A stretch of DNA of 57,700 nt from an uncultured Methylopila sp. (GTDB lineage: Bacteria; Pseudomonadota; Alphaproteobacteria; Rhizobiales; Methylopilaceae), in assembly GCA_902168115.1 (NCBI GenBank), contig CABHPB010000013.1:1-57700 (forward strand), in the 5' to 3' direction. The notes beneath the pieces were generated by a model. It did not search any database. It was not told the origin of the DNA and saw nothing but the letters and a program-made list of their open reading frames with translations. This document shows, in pieces, positions 38,270 to 48,217 of this stretch (its first letter is position 1; the number at the start of each line of letters is the position of its first letter). A program made the position numbers and the translations under genes.

Positions 38270-38938
38270 TCAGGCCTTGACGGCCTTGACCGACTTCAGC
38301 TGGCCGAGCGGCACGCGGATGTCGCCGATCAGCAGGATCGCCTCGCCGGTCGAGAGGTCGACGCCGTCGACCACGCCGGCGACCTCCGAGGTCACCTCGA
38401 CGGCGTTGCCCGCGGCGTCCTTGGCGTCGACGGAGATCGTATAGAGCCCCTCGGGCGCCTTCGTGCCGTCGGTACGCTTGCCGTCCCAGACGAAGTCCTG
38501 GTCGCCGGACTTCAGGTCCTTCTTGCCGGTGTAGACGAGGGCGCCGGTGCTGTCGCGGATCGTGATGGTGGCGGTGACGCCGGCCTTGGGCGAGTCGAGG
38601 TTCCAGGTCGCCTTGCCGTCGCTGAGCTGCGAGGTCTGGCCGAAGGCGGTGACTTCGCGGCCGACAAGGTTGAGCGCCGCCCCGGCCTGCGCCGTCTGCG
38701 ACGAGAGCAGCAGCGCAGACAGCGTGTCGTTGGTCTTGAGCTGCTGCTCGACGCCCGCGAACTGCACCAGCTGCTGGGTGAACTGGTTGGTGTCGAGCGG
38801 GTCGAGCGGGCTCTGGTTCTTGAGCTGCGTGGTCAGCAAGGACAGGAAGGTCTCGAAGTTCGACGCGAGCGTCGCCCCCGAGGTGTTCGAGACCTGGGCG
38901 GCGTTCGAGCCGAGACCTGCAACGCTATCGACAGCCAT
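38270..38938 (-). CDS. flgD: Flagellar hook assembly scaffold FlgD
   Basis: 222 residues. The N-terminal export part has the FlgD signature [38 protein letters not shown]. The middle and C-terminal parts are a Fn-III/tudor-like pair ([40 protein letters not shown]). FlgD caps the growing hook outside the cell and is lost when the hook is complete. It follows fliK with a 9 bp gap and should be driven by the same sigma-54 promoter. Confidence 0.93.
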   Translation of the reverse strand: MAVDSVAGLGSNAAQVSNTSGATLASNFETFLSLLTTQLKNQSPLDPLDTNQFTQQLVQFAGVEQQLKTNDTLSALLLSSQTAQAGAALNLVGREVTAFGQTSQLSDGKATWNLDSPKAGVTATITIRDSTGALVYTGKKDLKSGDQDFVWDGKRTDGTKAPEGLYTISVDAKDAAGNAVEVTSEVAGVVDGVDLSTGEAILLIGDIRVPLGQLKSVKAVKA

Positions 38939-38947
38939 CTCGCGTCC

Positions 38948-40138
38948 TTACACCGTTCGGTCCACGCCGCTGACGCCGGGCGCCGCGCCGCGCGCATAGG
39001 CGGCGGCGACGGGGGCGACGTCCTCGATCTCTGCATTCGTCTGCGAGCCGCCGGATGCGGCCTCGTCGAAATTCCACTGCTGCTGCCGGCCGTCCTTGAG
39101 CTGGAAGGCGAGGCCGCCCTGCCCGAGCTGGAAACCGGCCTGCTCGAGCGTGCGCGACAGTTCGCGCGCGTCGTTCCGCAGCATGTCGAGCGTCTCGACG
39201 CGCTCGACGATCAGGCGGGTCGAAACGCGGCCGTCGTGGCCGATGTCGAGCCGCACGTCGACGCGGCCGAGTTCGGACGGATCGAGCCGGACCTCGAAGC
39301 GGGTGCGGCGGGAGCCGGCGTGCTCCGCGATGTGGTTCGCCACCTGAACCGCGGCCGCCTGCGCGGCCGAGACCTGACCGGACGCGGCGCCGGGCGCAGA
39401 AGGCGTCGCCGGCGCGGCGGACGTCTGGAGGGTCTGGATCCGGTCGGGCTGCTGACCGTGCTTCGCGGCGTCCGTTCCAGCGACGTCGACCTTCGGCGTC
39501 GCTTTCGTCTCGGAGTCGGGCTGTTCCTTCTCGAAGGCGCCGACCACGGCCGCCTGCGCCGTCGCCTTGGCGACGTCGGTCTTGTCCGCGCCCTTGCCGC
39601 CCTCGCTTTTGCCGGCCTTCCCGGTTTCGGCGCTCGCCGCAAGCGACGCGGCGGGTCCGGACGTCGACTTCGTGCCAGCGCCGTCGCCGATCTTCACGTC
39701 GACGCTCTCGCTTTCGCCCTTCAGGCTGATGACGCCTGCGGCTGCGAGCGCCTCGGCCGCCGCGCTGCCCTGGGCGGCCGCCCCCGGTCCGGCCGAGAGG
39801 CCCTGCGCCTGCAGCTGCAGGGCTGCGGCGAGATTGGCCGCCTGCTGCTTGCCGGCGACGATTCCTGTCTCGACCTTCTGGCCGGCCTTGGCGGCCGTTC
39901 CGGCGGGCGCCTCGGCGTCGACCCCGGCGCCGATGAGCGCGAAGGGGAGCCCGACGAGGCCGGCCACCGCCGCGTCCGGCGCCGATTTCTCCGACTTGGA
40001 CTTCACGCCGTCGGCTTCGTCGGCCTGTTCTCCCACCAGCGCGTCGAAGCCTTCCCCGCGCGCGGGGGCCTTGCCGGGCGCCGGCGGCGCGGCGCGGCTT
40101 GGCGCGGATTGGGGAGCGTTAACGGAGCTTGACGACAC
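38948..40138 (-). CDS. fliK: Flagellar hook-length control protein FliK
   Basis: 396 residues from a GTG. The long Ala/Lys/Gly-rich N-terminal part is poorly conserved, as in other FliK ruler domains. The C-terminal switch domain is recognisable: RTRFEVRLDPSELGRVDVRLDIGHDGRVSTRLIVERVETLDMLRND, then LEQAGFQL and GGLAFQLKDG. The open frame extends to an ATG at 40291, but that lies upstream of a sigma-54 promoter at 40174-40189, so the GTG at 40138 is preferred. FliK sets hook length and switches export to filament proteins. Confidence 0.85.
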   Translation of the reverse strand: MSSSSVNAPQSAPSRAAPPAPGKAPARGEGFDALVGEQADEADGVKSKSEKSAPDAAVAGLVGLPFALIGAGVDAEAPAGTAAKAGQKVETGIVAGKQQAANLAAALQLQAQGLSAGPGAAAQGSAAAEALAAAGVISLKGESESVDVKIGDGAGTKSTSGPAASLAASAETGKAGKSEGGKGADKTDVAKATAQAAVVGAFEKEQPDSETKATPKVDVAGTDAAKHGQQPDRIQTLQTSAAPATPSAPGAASGQVSAAQAAAVQVANHIAEHAGSRRTRFEVRLDPSELGRVDVRLDIGHDGRVSTRLIVERVETLDMLRNDARELSRTLEQAGFQLGQGGLAFQLKDGRQQQWNFDEAASGGSQTNAEIEDVAPVAAAYARGAAPGVSGVDRTV

Positions 40139-40173
40139 GTGAGCACCGGCTGGCGAGGATTTCGACCCAAGGC

Positions 40174-40189
40174 TGCAACGGCCATGCCA
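40174..40189 (-). promoter_or_regulatory. Sigma-54 promoter of fliK-flgD
   Basis: Minus-strand TGGCATGGCCGTTGCA matches the -24/-12 consensus TGGCAYR-N4-TTGCW at every fixed position, with GG and GC ten bases apart. Transcription would begin about 40163, 25 bases before the GTG of fliK. Confidence 0.8.
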
Positions 40190-40260
40190 GCGCTTCGGCG
40201 CGAAAATTCCCTGAAATCTCAATGGTCGGCCCGCCGGAGGCCCCGGCCGATTTTGCCCGG

Positions 40261-40276
40261 CCCGGCAAAAACTGCC
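40261..40276 (-). promoter_or_regulatory. FlbD-type (ftr-like) enhancer for fliK-flgD
   Basis: Minus-strand GGCAGTTTTTGCCGGG, one of three copies of a 16-base element (others at 40825 and 51949). It lies about 100 bp upstream of the predicted sigma-54 start, the usual distance for an enhancer-binding protein. FlbD as the binder is inferred from the flbD gene nearby and from Caulobacter. Confidence 0.6.
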
Positions 40277-40378
40277 TTGCGCAAGTTTCACCCGTGAAGA
40301 CCGTTAAGTCGGATTTTCGTTAGTATTTGAATTACTGGTTTTTAACCTTTCAAACCCCTGCGAATTCAGCATCTTCGC

Positions 40379-40393
40379 TTAGTCAAATATTAA
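40379..40393 (+). promoter_or_regulatory. CtrA-like box before sciP
   Basis: TTAG-TCAAATA-TTAA, seven of eight matches to TTAA-N7-TTAA, 53 bp before the sciP ATG. The surrounding 40300-40400 stretch is AT-rich. It would place sciP under CtrA, as in Caulobacter where SciP then limits CtrA activity. Confidence 0.5.
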
Positions 40394-40445
40394 ATGACCG
40401 ACCGTAATCTCAGCAAAGACGGGTCAGTCGCGTGTGAGAGTATCT

Positions 40446-40721
40446 ATGACCGAAATGCCTCGCGGACGAACCAAATACGTGATCGGCCCGGACGGCAGTC
40501 CGCTGACGATCGCTGATTTGCCGCCGTCCGACACCAAGCGCTGGGTCATCCGCCGGAAGGCGGAAGTCGTGGCCGCCGTTCGCGGCGGGCTGCTGAGCCT
40601 GGAAGAGGCTTGCGCCCGCTACACCCTCACAGTCGAGGAGTTCCTGTCATGGCAGGCCTCGATCGACCGCCACGGCCTCGCCGGCCTCAGGACCACGCGG
40701 ATCCAGCAGTATCGCGCCTGA
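40446..40721 (+). CDS. sciP: CtrA inhibitor SciP (DUF1153)
   Basis: 91 residues, helix-turn-helix. MPRGRTKYVIGPDGSPLTIADLPPSDTKRWVIRRKAEVVAAV-RGGLLSLEEACARYTLTVEEFLSW is the nearly invariant SciP sequence. SciP binds CtrA and blocks its recruitment of RNA polymerase, closing the CtrA window in the cell cycle. Start at ATG 40446; a GTG at 40434 is less likely. It sits between fliK and the fliF operon, both flagellar and with CtrA or FlbD sites nearby. Confidence 0.92.
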   Translation: MTEMPRGRTKYVIGPDGSPLTIADLPPSDTKRWVIRRKAEVVAAVRGGLLSLEEACARYTLTVEEFLSWQASIDRHGLAGLRTTRIQQYRA

Positions 40722-40799
40722 CGGGCCGACCAGAACGTCTTCACCGAACGCCGGCCCTCGTGGCCGGCGTCGTCGTTTCCGGGGTCCGGCGTCATCCGG

Positions 40800-40840
40800 T
40801 TAACGCCCCGTTTACCATGCGCCGGGCAATTCTTGCCGGG
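40800..40840 (+). promoter_or_regulatory. fliF operon promoter: CtrA-like box plus FlbD-type element
   Basis: TTAA-CGCCCCG-TTTA at 40800-40814 is a CtrA-like box (seven of eight). The palindromic 16-mer GGCAATTCTTGCCGGG follows at 40825-40840. The whole 41 bp closely matches the flhA upstream region at 51924-51964, including the ACCATGCGCC joint. In Caulobacter, FlbD represses fliF from an ftr site in the same position. Confidence 0.7.
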
Positions 40841-40879
40841 TGGAGCGGCCCCGAGGCCGAACCGCTTCGGGGAACGTCG

Positions 40880-42607
40880 GTGCAGGGCATCATCCAAGTC
40901 TTCCGTTCTTTCGGCGCCGGGCGCATCGCGGCGATGGGCGTGGTGGCGCTCGCGCTCGTGGGTTTCTTCGCCTTCGTCATCATCCGCTTCACCCAGCCGG
41001 CGATGGCCCCGCTGTTCACCGACCTGTCGCCGCAGGACGCCGCCGCGGTCGTCAAGGAGCTCGACCAGCAGAACGTCCCCTACGAGCTGCGCACCGACGG
41101 CGCCGGTATCCTCGTCCCGAAGGATCAGATCGCGAAGCTGCGCATGAAGCTCGCCGAGCAGCGCCTGCCGACCGGCGGCTCCGTCGGCTGGGAGATCTTC
41201 GACAAGGGCGACGGCTTCTCCGCGACCAGCTTCGTCCAGAACGTCAACCACCTGCGCGCGCTTGAGGGCGAGATCGCCCGCTCGATCAAGTCGCTCGACC
41301 GCGTCGCGTCGGCGCGCGTGCATCTCGTCATCCCCGAGCGCCCGCTGTTCACCCGCGACGCGCCGCAGCCGTCGGCCTCGATCGTGATCCGCTCGCGCGG
41401 CGACCTGAGCCAGGGCGAAGTCCGCGCCATCCGCCACCTCGTCGCCTCGGCGGTGCAGGGGCTAAAGCCTGAGAAGGTCTCGCTCGTCGACGAGGGCGGA
41501 CGCTTGCTCGCCGACGGCGCCGAGGGCGACGACGCGGCCGACGCGGCGAGCGACGAGCGCGGCATGGCGCTTGAGAAGCGCCTGCGCGAGCGGGTCGAAT
41601 CGATCGTCGGCCGGATCGTCGGCTCGGACCGCGCCCGCGTCGAGGTCCGCGCCGAGATCGACCGCACCCGGTCCACGCAGACGTCCGACAAGTTCGACCC
41701 CGAGAGCCGCGTCGCCCGTTCGACCCAGACCCGCGAGGAGGCCTCCCAGTCTCAGGAGCAGGCCGAGCAGCAGGTCTCCGTGGCGAACCAGATCCCGAAC
41801 CCGCAGGCCGGACAGACCGGCCAGCAGGGCCCGAAGGATCAGACGAGCAAGAACGAGGAGGTCGTCAACTACGAGATCTCCCGGGTCACCCGCACCGAGA
41901 CCCAGGACGGCGGCCGCATGAAGCGCCTGTCCGTCGCGGTGCTCGTCGACGGCGTCTACACCCGCCAGCAGAACGGCGACATGACCTACGCCCCGCGCCC
42001 GCAGGAGGAGCTCGACCGGATCGGCGCGTTGGTCCGCGCCGGCGTCGGCTTCGACGCGAGCCGCGGCGACACGGTCGAGATCGTCAATCTGCGCTTCGCC
42101 GACATTCCGGGCCAGACCGCCGACGCCGGCGGCGACTCCTGGTTCGACTTCACCAAGGCCGACATCATGCGCGCCGTCGAGCTCGGCGTGCTGGCCCTGC
42201 TGACCGTGCTGGTGATGCTCTTCGTGGTCCGCCCGATCATGCGCAAGGCGCTCGAGACGACCCCGCCCGCGCTGGCGGCGCCCGCGCCGACCATGACCAC
42301 CGCGGAGGCCGCCGCCCGCGGCGGCGTCATCGGCGCGGACGGCATGATCACGATGCCGGACGGGCAGGTCTTCTCCGCGACCGACGAAAGCGGCGCGCCG
42401 CTCCTGACCGCCACCGGCGTGCGCGTGGTGCAGGCCGACGCCGGACCGGTCGTGGTGGGCCCCGACGGCGCGGCCCGGCGCCTGGCGGCCGTCGAGGTCG
42501 CCGGCAAGGTGAAGGCCGAGTCGCTTGAGAAAATCGGCGAGATCGTCCGCGCCAATCCGTCCGAGAGCGCCAATCTGATTCGCCAGTGGATGCAGGAGCC
42601 CGCGTAG
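40880..42607 (+). CDS. fliF: Flagellar MS-ring protein FliF
   Basis: 575 residues from a GTG preceded by GGGGAACG; an ATG at 40818 lies inside the promoter and is rejected. Two membrane helices (AAMGVVALALVGFFAFVIIRF near the N terminus and VELGVLALLTVLVMLFVVRPIM near residue 440) frame the ring-building periplasmic domains (FTDLSPQDAAAVVKELDQQNVPYEL, RALEGEIARSIKSLDRVASARVHLVIPERPLF). The C terminus (SLEKIGEIVRANPSESANLIRQWMQ) binds FliG. First gene of fliF-fliG-fliH-fliN-flbD. Confidence 0.95.
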   Translation: MQGIIQVFRSFGAGRIAAMGVVALALVGFFAFVIIRFTQPAMAPLFTDLSPQDAAAVVKELDQQNVPYELRTDGAGILVPKDQIAKLRMKLAEQRLPTGGSVGWEIFDKGDGFSATSFVQNVNHLRALEGEIARSIKSLDRVASARVHLVIPERPLFTRDAPQPSASIVIRSRGDLSQGEVRAIRHLVASAVQGLKPEKVSLVDEGGRLLADGAEGDDAADAASDERGMALEKRLRERVESIVGRIVGSDRARVEVRAEIDRTRSTQTSDKFDPESRVARSTQTREEASQSQEQAEQQVSVANQIPNPQAGQTGQQGPKDQTSKNEEVVNYEISRVTRTETQDGGRMKRLSVAVLVDGVYTRQQNGDMTYAPRPQEELDRIGALVRAGVGFDASRGDTVEIVNLRFADIPGQTADAGGDSWFDFTKADIMRAVELGVLALLTVLVMLFVVRPIMRKALETTPPALAAPAPTMTTAEAAARGGVIGADGMITMPDGQVFSATDESGAPLLTATGVRVVQADAGPVVVGPDGAARRLAAVEVAGKVKAESLEKIGEIVRANPSESANLIRQWMQEPA

Positions 42608-42611
42608 CGTC

Positions 42612-43652
42612 ATGGCCGCCCAAGCCCTCGCCACCACCGGACCGAGCCAGAGCGCCCGCAAGATGTCGGGCGTCGAACGGGCCGCGATCGTGATGTTCGC
42701 GCTCGGCGACGAACATGGCGCGCAGGTCTGGGAGGAACTCGACGACGACGAGGTCCGGGACCTGTCGGCCGCGATGTCCAATCTGGGCGCGATCGACGCG
42801 ATCACCGTCGAAGGCCTGCTGGTCGACTTCGTGTCGAGGCTCTCGGCCGCCGGCTCGCTGGTCGGCAACGCCGAGTCGACCGAGCGGCTGCTGTCCCAGT
42901 TCCTGCCGAAGGACCGCGTCGGCCAGATCATGGAGGAGATCCGCGGTCCCGCCGGCCGCAACATGTGGGAGAAGCTCTCCAACGTGCAGGAGCAGGTGCT
43001 CGCGAACTATCTCAAGAACGAGTACCCGCAGACCGTCGCCGTGGTGCTCTCCAGGATCCGGGTCGAGCAGGCGGCGCGCGTCCTGGCGATCCTTCCCGAG
43101 GAGTTCGCGCTCGACGTCGTGCGGCGCATGCTCGCGATGGACTCCGTTCAGAAGGACATCCTCGAGCGCATCGAGAAGACCCTGCGCGTCGAGTTCATGG
43201 CGGGCCTCGCGCAGGCGACGCGTCGCGACTCGCACGAGCAGATGGCCGAGATCTTCAACTCCTTCGACCGCCAGACCGAGTCGCGGTTCCTGACCAAGCT
43301 GGAGGAGGCGTCCAAGGAGTCCGCCGACCGCATCCGGCAGCTGATGTTCACCTTCGACGACCTCGGCAAGCTGGACAGCGCCGGCATCCAGTCGGTGCTG
43401 CGCGACGCGCCGCGCGAAAAGCTCGCGGTCGCGCTCAAGGGCGCGAGCCAGACGATGCGGGAGTTCATCATGGGCAACATGTCGAGCCGCGCCGCAAAGA
43501 TGCTCGCGGACGACGTCGAGGCGATGGGCCCGGTCCGCCTGCGCGACGTGGACGAGGCGCAGATGATCATCGTCGGCGTCGCCAAGGACCTGGCCTCCAA
43601 CGGCCAGATCACCATCACCAAGAACAAGGGGGAGGAAGAGCTTGTCTACTGA
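42612..43652 (+). CDS. fliG: Flagellar motor switch protein FliG
   Basis: 346 residues, four bases after fliF. N-terminal domain binds FliF (KMSGVERAAIVMFALGDEHGAQVWEELDDDE). Middle domain has the EHPQT-type motif, here NEYPQTVAVVLSRI. C-terminal torque domain has MFTFDDLGKLDSAGIQSVLRD and the charged helix AVALKGASQTMREFIMGNMSSRAAKML that faces the stator. Complete. Confidence 0.96.
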   Translation: MAAQALATTGPSQSARKMSGVERAAIVMFALGDEHGAQVWEELDDDEVRDLSAAMSNLGAIDAITVEGLLVDFVSRLSAAGSLVGNAESTERLLSQFLPKDRVGQIMEEIRGPAGRNMWEKLSNVQEQVLANYLKNEYPQTVAVVLSRIRVEQAARVLAILPEEFALDVVRRMLAMDSVQKDILERIEKTLRVEFMAGLAQATRRDSHEQMAEIFNSFDRQTESRFLTKLEEASKESADRIRQLMFTFDDLGKLDSAGIQSVLRDAPREKLAVALKGASQTMREFIMGNMSSRAAKMLADDVEAMGPVRLRDVDEAQMIIVGVAKDLASNGQITITKNKGEEELVY

Positions 43653-43685
43653 CGAGGTTTTCGCCCGGCGGCGAGGGCTGCGCGC

Positions 43686-44351
43686 ATGAGCGCCGCGCCC
43701 GTCCGCTTCCTGTTCGACACCGACTTCGGCGCGCCGAAGTCGACCAAGGCCGGGCCCGGCGCCGTCGGGCTCGCGGATCACGAGGCCGCGCTGGCGGAGG
43801 CCGAGGCGTCCGGCTACCGGCGCGGCGAGGCCGACGGACGGCGCGCCGCGCGCGAGGCCGACGCTGCGCGCCTGACGGCTGCGATCGAGTCGCTCGGCGG
43901 CCGGCTCGCGGTCGCGATCGTCGACGCCGAGACCCGCGTCGCGCAGATCGAGCGCGACGCTGCGGCGCTGGCGCTCGCTTTCGCGCGCAAGCTTGCCGGC
44001 GCAGCGGTCGCGCGCTTTCCGCTCGCCGAGATCGAGGCGGCTGCGGACGCCTGCTTCGCGGAGCTGAAGTCCGCGCCGCATCTCGTCGCGCGCGTCGCGC
44101 CGGATTTCGTCGAGGCCGTGCGCGCCTCGCTCTCGGAAGCGGCGCAGCAGCGCGGCTACGCCGGCCGCCTGATCGTGCTCGGGGACCCGGAGGTCGCGGA
44201 AGGCGACGCCCGGCTCGAATGGGCCGACGGCGGCGTCGTCCGCGACGCGGCGGCCGTCGAGCGCGCGATCGATCGCGCCCTCGCCCAGAGATTCGGAGAC
44301 GTCAGCGCCCCGGCAGGGCCGGCGGACGCCACGGAAGGAACCGAGCCATGA
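43686..44351 (+). CDS. fliH: Flagellar assembly protein FliH
   Basis: 221 residues. MSAAPVRFLFDTDFGAP and DHEAALAEAEASGYRRGEADGRRAA at the start, then a long Ala-rich coiled coil and a C-terminal domain (FPLAEIEAAADACFAEL ... LEWADGGVVRDAAAVERAIDRAL). FliH dimers hold the export ATPase FliI. fliI is not in this window. Its end overlaps the fliN start by ATGA. Sequence is weakly conserved, so position in the operon supports the call. Confidence 0.83.
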   Translation: MSAAPVRFLFDTDFGAPKSTKAGPGAVGLADHEAALAEAEASGYRRGEADGRRAAREADAARLTAAIESLGGRLAVAIVDAETRVAQIERDAAALALAFARKLAGAAVARFPLAEIEAAADACFAELKSAPHLVARVAPDFVEAVRASLSEAAQQRGYAGRLIVLGDPEVAEGDARLEWADGGVVRDAAAVERAIDRALAQRFGDVSAPAGPADATEGTEP

Positions 44352-44704
44352 GCGGTCGCAGCGGCGGGGACCGGTCCGTTCCCCTGCCAGAACTCGAGCC
44401 GGGGGCCGACCTCGCGCTGGTGGATCAGAACGCCGAGACCGACGGCGAGTCGAAGGGCGCGGGCGACCTCGAAGCCGTCTTCGACGTGCCCGTCGCGGTC
44501 TCGGCGGTGCTGGGCCGGGCCAAGCTCGAGGTCCGGAACCTGATGCGCCTGAAACCCGGCGCCGTCATCGAGCTCGACCGGAAGATCGGCGAGGCGATCG
44601 ACATCTACGTCAACGACCGCCTCGTCGCACGCGGCGAAGTGGTCCTCGTCGAGGACCAGCTCGGCGTCACCATGACCGAAATCATCAAGCCCGACAGGGC
44701 CTGA
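44348..44704 (+). CDS. fliN: Flagellar motor switch protein FliN
   Basis: 118 residues. The SpoA/FliN domain (about 40-115) is clear: VFDVPVAVSAVLGRAKLEVRNLMRLKPGAVIELDRKIGEAIDIYVNDRLVARGEVVLVEDQLGVTMTEII. FliN builds the C-ring with FliM and FliG. The ATG overlaps the fliH stop; the longer open frame upstream is a shadow of fliH. fliM is not present here. Confidence 0.95.
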   Translation: MSGRSGGDRSVPLPELEPGADLALVDQNAETDGESKGAGDLEAVFDVPVAVSAVLGRAKLEVRNLMRLKPGAVIELDRKIGEAIDIYVNDRLVARGEVVLVEDQLGVTMTEIIKPDRA

Positions 44705-44724
44705 GCCAGGACAGGAGAGCCGCC

Positions 44725-46082
<1,358 letters not shown>

Positions 46083-46083
<1 letters not shown>

Positions 46084-46271
46084 TGGCTGGACCGATGGAC
46101 GAGACACGGATCGACTACGCGCGGGCACTCGCGGCGGCCTCCGACCACCTGCGACACGTCGCAAACCGCGGGCGGCGCGACGACGATCTCGCGACGGCGT
46201 GCCCCGATCGCTCCGGGCGCGTCGCGCCCGCGTGCTATCCGATTGCGGCTCTCGCTCCCGGCGGTCGCTGA
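46083..46271 (+). CDS. Possible 62-residue ORF coupled to flbD
   Basis: The ATG overlaps the flbD stop (TAATG), giving MAGPMDETRIDYARALAAASDHLRHVANRG and an end in APGGR. One-base overlap favours coupled translation, and the N-terminal 30 residues look like a helix, but no family is recognised and the second half resembles random GC-rich coding. It may be a short real gene or chance. Confidence 0.3.
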
Positions 46272-46280
46272 CCGGACCGG

Positions 46281-47528
46281 TCAGGCCGGGACCGTCTCGC
46301 CGATGACGCGATTGCGGCCGAGACGCTTGGCCTCGTAGAGGCGCTTGTCGGCCTTGTCGAGCAGACCGCGCAGGTCGCCCGCGCCATAGGCCGAGCTTGC
46401 GACGCCCACGCTCACCGTGACTGCCCTGCCGTCGAGCGGCTCGACCTCGGTCGCGACGGCCGCGCGCAGGCGCTCGGCGATCTCCAGCGCTTCGGGATGG
46501 GCGAGGTCGCGCAGCAGGATCGCGAACTCCTCGCCGCCGTAGCGGAACACGGTGTCGCCGTCGCGGACATGGCGCGCGAGGGTCAGGCCGACCGAACGCA
46601 GCACGGCGTCGCCCGCCGCGTGGCCGTGCTTGTCGTTGATCGCCTTGAAACGGTCGACGTCCGCCATGGCGACGGTGATCGGGCGCCCGTCGAGCGACCG
46701 GCGCTCCAGCCACTCGCGGCAGGTCTGTTCGAACGCTGCGCGGTTCTTGACGCCCGTCACCTCGTCGACGAGCGAGCGCGCGAGGAGGTCTTCGTAGCGG
46801 TTGCGGTAGGTCAGCGCCTGGAAGATGTCGCCAAGTGAACGCCGCCCGGCGCGCGCCGGCTCGCCGAACCACAGGTAGAGCGCGACGAGCACGCTGTAGA
46901 CGGCCGCCGCGCCCATCTTGGCGACCCATCCGCCGAGCAGCGCGGAGAACGGCGTACCGGTGACCCAGTGCAGCACCGGATAGAACATCAGCTGGTCGAT
47001 GGTCAGGACCACGGCCGAGGCGACGAACGCGGACGCCAGCACGTTGCGCTGGAACAGCCGCGACACGCGCTCGTACAGCATGATCAGCGCGATGCAGTCG
47101 ACGAACAGCAGCAGCGTTCCCCAGACCATCAGGATGCCGATCTGGTCGAGGAAGGCGAGGTCCGGCGCGTAGCCCGGCAGCTTCACGACGTCGGTGTGGA
47201 AGCGCAGCACGAGCGCGAGCGCGACGAGCAGGATGTTGCCGATCAGCAGGCCGTAGATCGGCTGCCGCACCACCTCCGCGTCCTCGCGGATGTAGAGCAG
47301 CAGGAACATCATCAGCTTGCCGGAGAACAGCACCGTCGAGCCCGGCGACAGCAGGCCGAACGGCAGTTCGATGAAGAACACCGCCGCGAGATAGGTCTCG
47401 AGGAAGTGCATCACCCCAAGCGCGCACACGAACAGGCCGACGCCGTAGACCTTCCGCGCGGTGAGCAACGCGGTCATGACGCCGAAGTAGACGAGCGCCT
47501 GGATGCTGAGAAGGAGAACGCCGATCAT
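46281..47528 (-). CDS. Membrane diguanylate cyclase (GGDEF)
   Basis: 415 residues. About seven N-terminal helices (1-225; for example MIGVLLLSIQALVYFGVMTALL, VFVCALGVMHFLETYLAAVFF-like, ASAFVASAVVLTIDQLMFY) form a sensor of unknown ligand. The C-terminal GGDEF domain has DEVTGVKNRAAFEQ, DVDRFKAINDKHGHAAGD, the active motif GGEEF and KADKRLYEAKRLGRNR. No RxxD inhibitory site is obvious before GGEEF. It should make cyclic di-GMP, and its place among flagellar genes suggests a motility or attachment role. Confidence 0.9.
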   Translation of the reverse strand: MIGVLLLSIQALVYFGVMTALLTARKVYGVGLFVCALGVMHFLETYLAAVFFIELPFGLLSPGSTVLFSGKLMMFLLLYIREDAEVVRQPIYGLLIGNILLVALALVLRFHTDVVKLPGYAPDLAFLDQIGILMVWGTLLLFVDCIALIMLYERVSRLFQRNVLASAFVASAVVLTIDQLMFYPVLHWVTGTPFSALLGGWVAKMGAAAVYSVLVALYLWFGEPARAGRRSLGDIFQALTYRNRYEDLLARSLVDEVTGVKNRAAFEQTCREWLERRSLDGRPITVAMADVDRFKAINDKHGHAAGDAVLRSVGLTLARHVRDGDTVFRYGGEEFAILLRDLAHPEALEIAERLRAAVATEVEPLDGRAVTVSVGVASSAYGAGDLRGLLDKADKRLYEAKRLGRNRVIGETVPA

Positions 47529-47632
47529 GCCCGCCCCGAAAGGCCTTCCAAACGTCGGCGAGGCCGAACCAGAGGTGCCATTAGACCGCCGCGGTCGTTA
47601 AGATTTAGACGAGCGACGCTCGGCGCGTCGGT

Positions 47633-48136
47633 TCAGGCGCGCGTCCGGAGCAGCCGGCGGCCGACCAGAACGGCGACAAGCGCGAAGACGGCGAAGAAAA
47701 CGATGTTGAACCACGGCACGACCGTGTCTGCGGGATCCCATCGCCGGACGCTCACGGCGTTCGGAAACCACGAGAAGATGTCGAAGCGCCAGCCATATTT
47801 GGTGATGAGCGCGACCCCCTTCTCGCCGCCGATCGACGAGGCGACCGCTTGCACGTCCGCAGAGTTGAACTTGAAATAGAACGGGAAGCCCCAGCGCGTG
47901 TCCTCGTTGCGATAGACGTGCGGCTTCCGCGTCTCGATGTCCTCGGCGTAGATGAAATAGACGTCGCGGTTCGCGGCCGGGTTGGAGCCGTCGACCGGCT
48001 TGCCCGAGAAGTCGACGCGCCGCACCTCGGTGTTGACGATGCGCACGACGTCATGGCGCGGCAGCACGTAGTGCAGGAAGGCGCCGAGCGGCGCGAGGAC
48101 GATGAACGCGACGATCGCGACGATGCGGATGGACAT
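47633..48136 (-). CDS. DUF1523-family membrane protein
   Basis: 167 residues with two membrane helices: IVAIVAFIVLAPLGAFLHYV near the start and WFNIVFFAVFALVAVLVGRRLL at the end. Between them is a periplasmic domain with LPRHDVVRIVNTEVRRVD, RDVYFIYAEDIETRKPHVYRNEDTRWGFPFYFKFNSADVQA, the DUF1523 signature. Function unknown. Confidence 0.82.
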   Translation of the reverse strand: MSIRIVAIVAFIVLAPLGAFLHYVLPRHDVVRIVNTEVRRVDFSGKPVDGSNPAANRDVYFIYAEDIETRKPHVYRNEDTRWGFPFYFKFNSADVQAVASSIGGEKGVALITKYGWRFDIFSWFPNAVSVRRWDPADTVVPWFNIVFFAVFALVAVLVGRRLLRTRA

Positions 48137-48217
48137 GCGGGTGCTCGGCGGCCTCGGTCGGACGCGCCGCTGCCCGGCGCTCGCAACCGCATATAGCGTC
48201 GCCGGCGCGATTCCGCC

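Noticed and set aside
40818-40879. ATG start of fliF inside the promoter block
   Set aside because: The same ACCATGCGCC stands before flhA where it is non-coding; the GTG at 40880 has GGGGAACG and matches FliF length.
42965-44347. Long open frame upstream of fliN in the same frame
   Set aside because: It reads fliG and fliH out of frame; fliN starts at 44348 with an ATGA overlap.
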